A DNA stretch of 64,000 nt from Apostichopus japonicus. Its lineage: Eukaryota > Echinodermata > Holothuroidea > Aspidochirotida > Stichopodidae. Positions 60,880-64,000 of this stretch are shown one piece after another; position 1 is the stretch's first letter, and each line of letters starts with the position of its first letter. A model generated the notes under the pieces. That model ran no database searches. It worked only from the letters and a program-made list of their open reading frames with translations, and was not told where the DNA came from. The DNA is taken from contig NC_092583.1 of assembly GCF_037975245.1 (NCBI RefSeq), positions 15,595,264 to 15,659,263 on the forward strand. The letters are read 5' to 3'. Both the position numbers and the translations under genes were made by a program.

Positions 60880-61496
60880 TAATGGATGATACAAATTTCA
60901 GCCCCCCCCCTCCGGAGGGAGAAGTCATTACTCAGTGGCCCAAATGTAATTATCAGATTGGGTTTGAGTAATTTGAAGGAATATATACATTTTCCTTTTC
61001 CTAAATGTGGCTTTGATGATAGGTTGCAGCCATCCATAATCTTTTTTCATAAGCTAGTATAAAAATGAGACATTTGTAATCCATGTCGGAAAATTTTCCC
61101 CGCTGGGATATTTTATATGCTATGTGAAATGTCGCACTAAATCCTGCAATTTCTGTCAAACTGGAGAGATGAGTCTTTTGAAGAAACAACAAAACAAGAA
61201 AAAGGGAGATAAAAACGTAAATACAAAGCCTGCTTTTTATGTAAGTTCTCAAGAAACAGATTAAGAAAATCCACCCACGTCTTATATTTCAAATATGCTA
61301 TCTGTGCGGTGTAGATGCCATGCAAATTGTGTTACCATGGTGATGGAAAGAGAGTTATAACTAATAACTCATATACAATGTGCGCATAAATAGGGTACAT
61401 TTGTTCTGCTTTAATTCTGAGAAACACCCCATTGAAGAAAAGAGTCTGTCTTGTTCCGCGTTATATAGTTTCATCTCTTTGGGCGTAAAGATTTCT

Positions 61497-61510
61497 GTTG
61501 CTATGGCAAC
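61497..61510. promoter_or_regulatory. RFX-type X-box GTTGCTATGGCAAC
   Basis: The 14-mer is an almost perfect inverted repeat and matches the GTTGCC-AT-GGCAAC X-box recognised by RFX winged-helix factors, which control ciliary genes in animals, with one change. A looser partner, GTTACCATGGTGAT, lies at 61331-61344. No transcription start is recognised beside them. Confidence 0.4.
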
Positions 61511-62717
61511 CAGAAAATACATTGATAAATTCCTTAAAGGCATCCGGTATATTTCCAGCCCACAGAATTGCAAACAAATTTGCTAGAGATTGCCAATCAT
61601 GGTGGAAACTAAGACTAACAACAAATTTACGAGAGAAAATAATTTTTGCCATAAACTAATTTTGTTGATAAATTGCTTTGAAGTTATTCCACATGTCCTG
61701 TTTCCATTGGCCCCCAATTTGTTTTTGTTTTTTTGATGGTCATTGATGTACAAAGGGTGACAATATGTGTTTCAAAAAGTATATTTACAGACCGAGTACG
61801 AACACAGCTTTAAAGTACGTATGATAGTAAATGAGATAGTAAAATCTTGATGACAAGGTGAAGAGAGGCAGGATGGAAGTTATTTCACAGTTATTAGCTG
61901 ACAGAAAATATATCACCAGAGTTTTGGAGTCTTTCAGAATTTTCTGACTTTTAATGGCAGAAAGTGGCTTTGAAGTCTCTGTCCTATACACGGCAAAGCC
62001 AAAACGCAATGAGTCATTGAGTGATGTGAGGTTCCAATTTGAGACTTAATGAAAGGTTCAAAAATCAATACACAGTTCAATGGTATCATGTGAGGGTCCT
62101 GTGTTGAAATTATTGACAAATTGGAGGGGCAGGGAGAGAGGGGGGGAGGAAAAGATTGTCTGCGAGTTTTTTTAAGAGATACATTTCTACGCATTTTATC
62201 TTCATTTCAGTCCCCAGCAATATACTTTTGATAATCTCAGCGTGAAATATAACACGAAACAGAAAATGCAATTACTGGATCCAGAGATGCTTATTATACT
62301 TGGTTGGTGTGTTTGGAAGAAGATATTGTGATATATTATTAAAGGGAAAGGCTTGTTACCTTTTTTTCATAGCTTTTGTTCAATATTGTTTGCAATATGT
62401 TGCCTAAATTCCTTACAAACTGACTACATTTGAATATCTAAGGTACTGGACATAGTAAAGGGGACTTCCTCACATACATTTGCCACAACCTTGTACCACA
62501 GGTGCATGGGCAAAGCTAGTGCTTAACGCAATGTTTTCAAGAGCCTTTTAATTCAACCCACAGAAATTTGTGTCAGGGGAAAAGCATAGAAGAGGGGCTT
62601 AAAGTAGCTTATGCACACTTAAGTGAGTTTGCATGGCGGCTAATGGAGCCTATATTTTAAAAATACAGATGAACGTTAAAATTCTTGCAATATAGTAACA
62701 AATGTGTAGGCTAAATT

Positions 62718-63155
62718 TACTACCATAACGTTGCATGTACGGAGTATATAACCTCCACAGTGATTGTTGCTTTAGTGTGAAATGTTTAGGCTATATATAC
62801 TAATAATAATAAAAATAATAAAAATTTATAAAGCGCAGACATATCCACCGATAATGGTGCTCAAGGCTCATCACAACATTACCCTAGTCAACGATAACCT
62901 GTCAAACTTAACAAACAGCACCCAGCTGACAGTTTTATCTCACAGGTCCCCATTTATACACCTGGGTGAAGAGAGGCAATGGAGATAAAGTGCCCAAGGA
63001 CACAACGTAATGATCTGGCCAGGACTCGAACCTGCAAACCTTAGATCACAGTCCACTGCCTTAACCACTTGACCACAACGCTCTCAAAATCTCTAGATTA
63101 ACTACCATAACGTTGCATGTACTGAGTATACAATATAATCTCCACAGTGATTGCA
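62718..63155. repeat. 50-bp direct repeats enclosing a SINE
   Basis: TACCATAACGTTGCATGTAC followed by GAGTATA and then CTCCACAGTGATTG occurs at about 62722-62766 and again at about 63101-63153, either side of the minus-strand SINE. It is too long for a retroposon target duplication, so a segment was tandemly duplicated and one inter-copy junction carries the SINE. Confidence 0.7.
62801..63085 (-). mobile_element. tRNA-derived SINE, first family, minus-strand copy
   Basis: On the minus strand it starts GAGCGTTGTGGTCAAGTGG, with the perfect B-box GGTTCGAGTCC (plus-strand 63022-63032), and runs through CTCCATTGCCTCTCTTCACC. It ends in CGCTTTATAAATTTTTATTA with an ATT-rich tail. The first half matches the SINE at 7578; the second half is unrelated to it. 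Confidence 0.85.
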
Positions 63156-64000
63156 TGGTGATAACTTCATCAAGTTTTCTTAGTAACGTCATTCTTTGAG
63201 TTTTTTTTAGTTTGAATCACTGTTTAATTACTTCCAAATCTACTAGAAATCCCCAAAATGGTCACATAAACCAATTTGGTTAAATTAAATTTTTTTGTGC
63301 TGCCCATTTCTATATAGCTGTGGATTGTTATTTCCCTGATTGAGAGATTTAATTGTCTAATTTGCATAATAAAACTACCAGATGTTAGGAATAATTTGAT
63401 GGTTGAGCTATTGCCAACGTTGAGAAGTTTTTAATCAATCGTTAAATATTGAGACAGCAAGTGCATTTACGTATATGGCTTCTCATCGTTAACAATTTGA
63501 ATGAAATGTAGATTTTCAACTCTTCTAGCATAAAAGTTCATAAAAAGTTTGTAAACCTCATGGACAACTATGTAATATTTACATTCGTTTGAAGATTTTT
63601 TTTTCTTTTCCCTTTGATCTTCATCAACTGATATGTAGTAGGCTATAGGCTTGTTTAATCAAGAGGCCAGGAAATTAAAGATGACATCAGTTTCTTCCTG
63701 CAGCAAACATCCCCCTCTCCCTAAGATAAATTTACAAGACAGATGAGATTGTAGCGTAGATATTAAAATCTCTTTTTATATTTTGCGGCTGAAGTTAAGG
63801 CATTCATGTATGTGCTTTGAATTTTTAATTGGATCAAACTCATGTTTTTTACTCTTTTAATTCTGACTCTTTCTGCTGTCCACGTCTTCTTGGGCGTTTA
63901 TTGTGCGTTGCTACGTAGACCTTCTTACAATATATAATAACCCACCGTTGGCAACGGTAACAGGTGTTATTTTTTATGATCATTTTTAATCTGAATCATC
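63156..64000. other. Gene-free right flank
   Basis: AT-rich sequence with a poly-T run near 63595. I see no repeat, RNA gene or supported open frame up to the window edge. Confidence 0.4.

Larger units (their letters stand above)
59668..62717. other. Mostly unique, several G-rich tracts
   Basis: G-quadruplex-type runs occur at 59962-59989 and 60065-60091, and a purine-rich run at 62124-62152. A weak terminal-exon candidate and an X-box are listed separately. Short frames on both strands near 61380-61650 overlap each other and are not supported. Confidence 0.35.

Overview
This window looks like non-coding-rich DNA from an animal nuclear genome. It is AT-rich, has no bacterial-style gene packing, and no open frame exceeds about 140 codons. 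It is crowded with tRNA-derived SINEs, short inverted-repeat DNA transposons, minisatellites, (TA)n tracts and poly-C/poly-G runs. The repeat style suggests a marine invertebrate, possibly an echinoderm such as a sea cucumber. That is a weak inference: no gene here names the species.

Coding content is sparse. The best candidate is a plus-strand gene with tiny exons and very long introns. Exon 1 (3429-3524) has an ATG behind an in-frame stop and a good donor. Exons 2 (20387-20461) and 3 (21987-22075) follow. Weaker exons 4 (42405-42558) and 5 (47868-47930) keep reading phase and end at a stop. Joined, the chain would be 477 nt (158 residues plus stop). I do not recognise the protein. Isolated exon-like pieces at 54913-55050, 59614-59667 and 60763-60879 are weaker still. 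A decayed, intron-containing, probably transposon-linked gene lies at about 35070-36430. Two copies of an unknown protein C-terminus lie on the minus strand near 19.5-20.05 kb.

Region by region. 0-3.4 kb: mostly featureless, with one clear hAT-type MITE (438 bp, 8-bp target duplication). 3.5-20.4 kb: putative intron 1, with a full SINE at 7.58 kb, G-rich tracts, a 78-bp tandem repeat and a 38-bp satellite with a 305-bp higher-order period. 20.5-22.8 kb: SINE pair, an 18-bp hairpin carrying a tRNA B-box, and local duplications. 23.2-24.2 kb: an odd TTACG motif array that recurs inverted at 38.0-38.6 kb. 24.2-29.8 kb: a composite repeat domain with paired inverted repeats, palindromes and a nine-fold long/short array. 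30.5-32.8 kb: a 105-bp array capped by a hairpin, three near-identical 430-bp tandem copies, a SINE and (TA)n. 34.5-42.1 kb: C-rich tract, pseudogene, the second TTACG element and two more MITEs. 46.2-47.3 kb: an 84-bp minisatellite. 48-64 kb: mostly unique DNA with scattered repeats, an RFX-type X-box near 61.5 kb, and a minus-strand SINE enclosed by 50-bp direct repeats.

Nothing here forms an operon or a recognisable pathway. The strongest candidates for something undescribed are the TTACG-array element and the 24-30 kb composite array.
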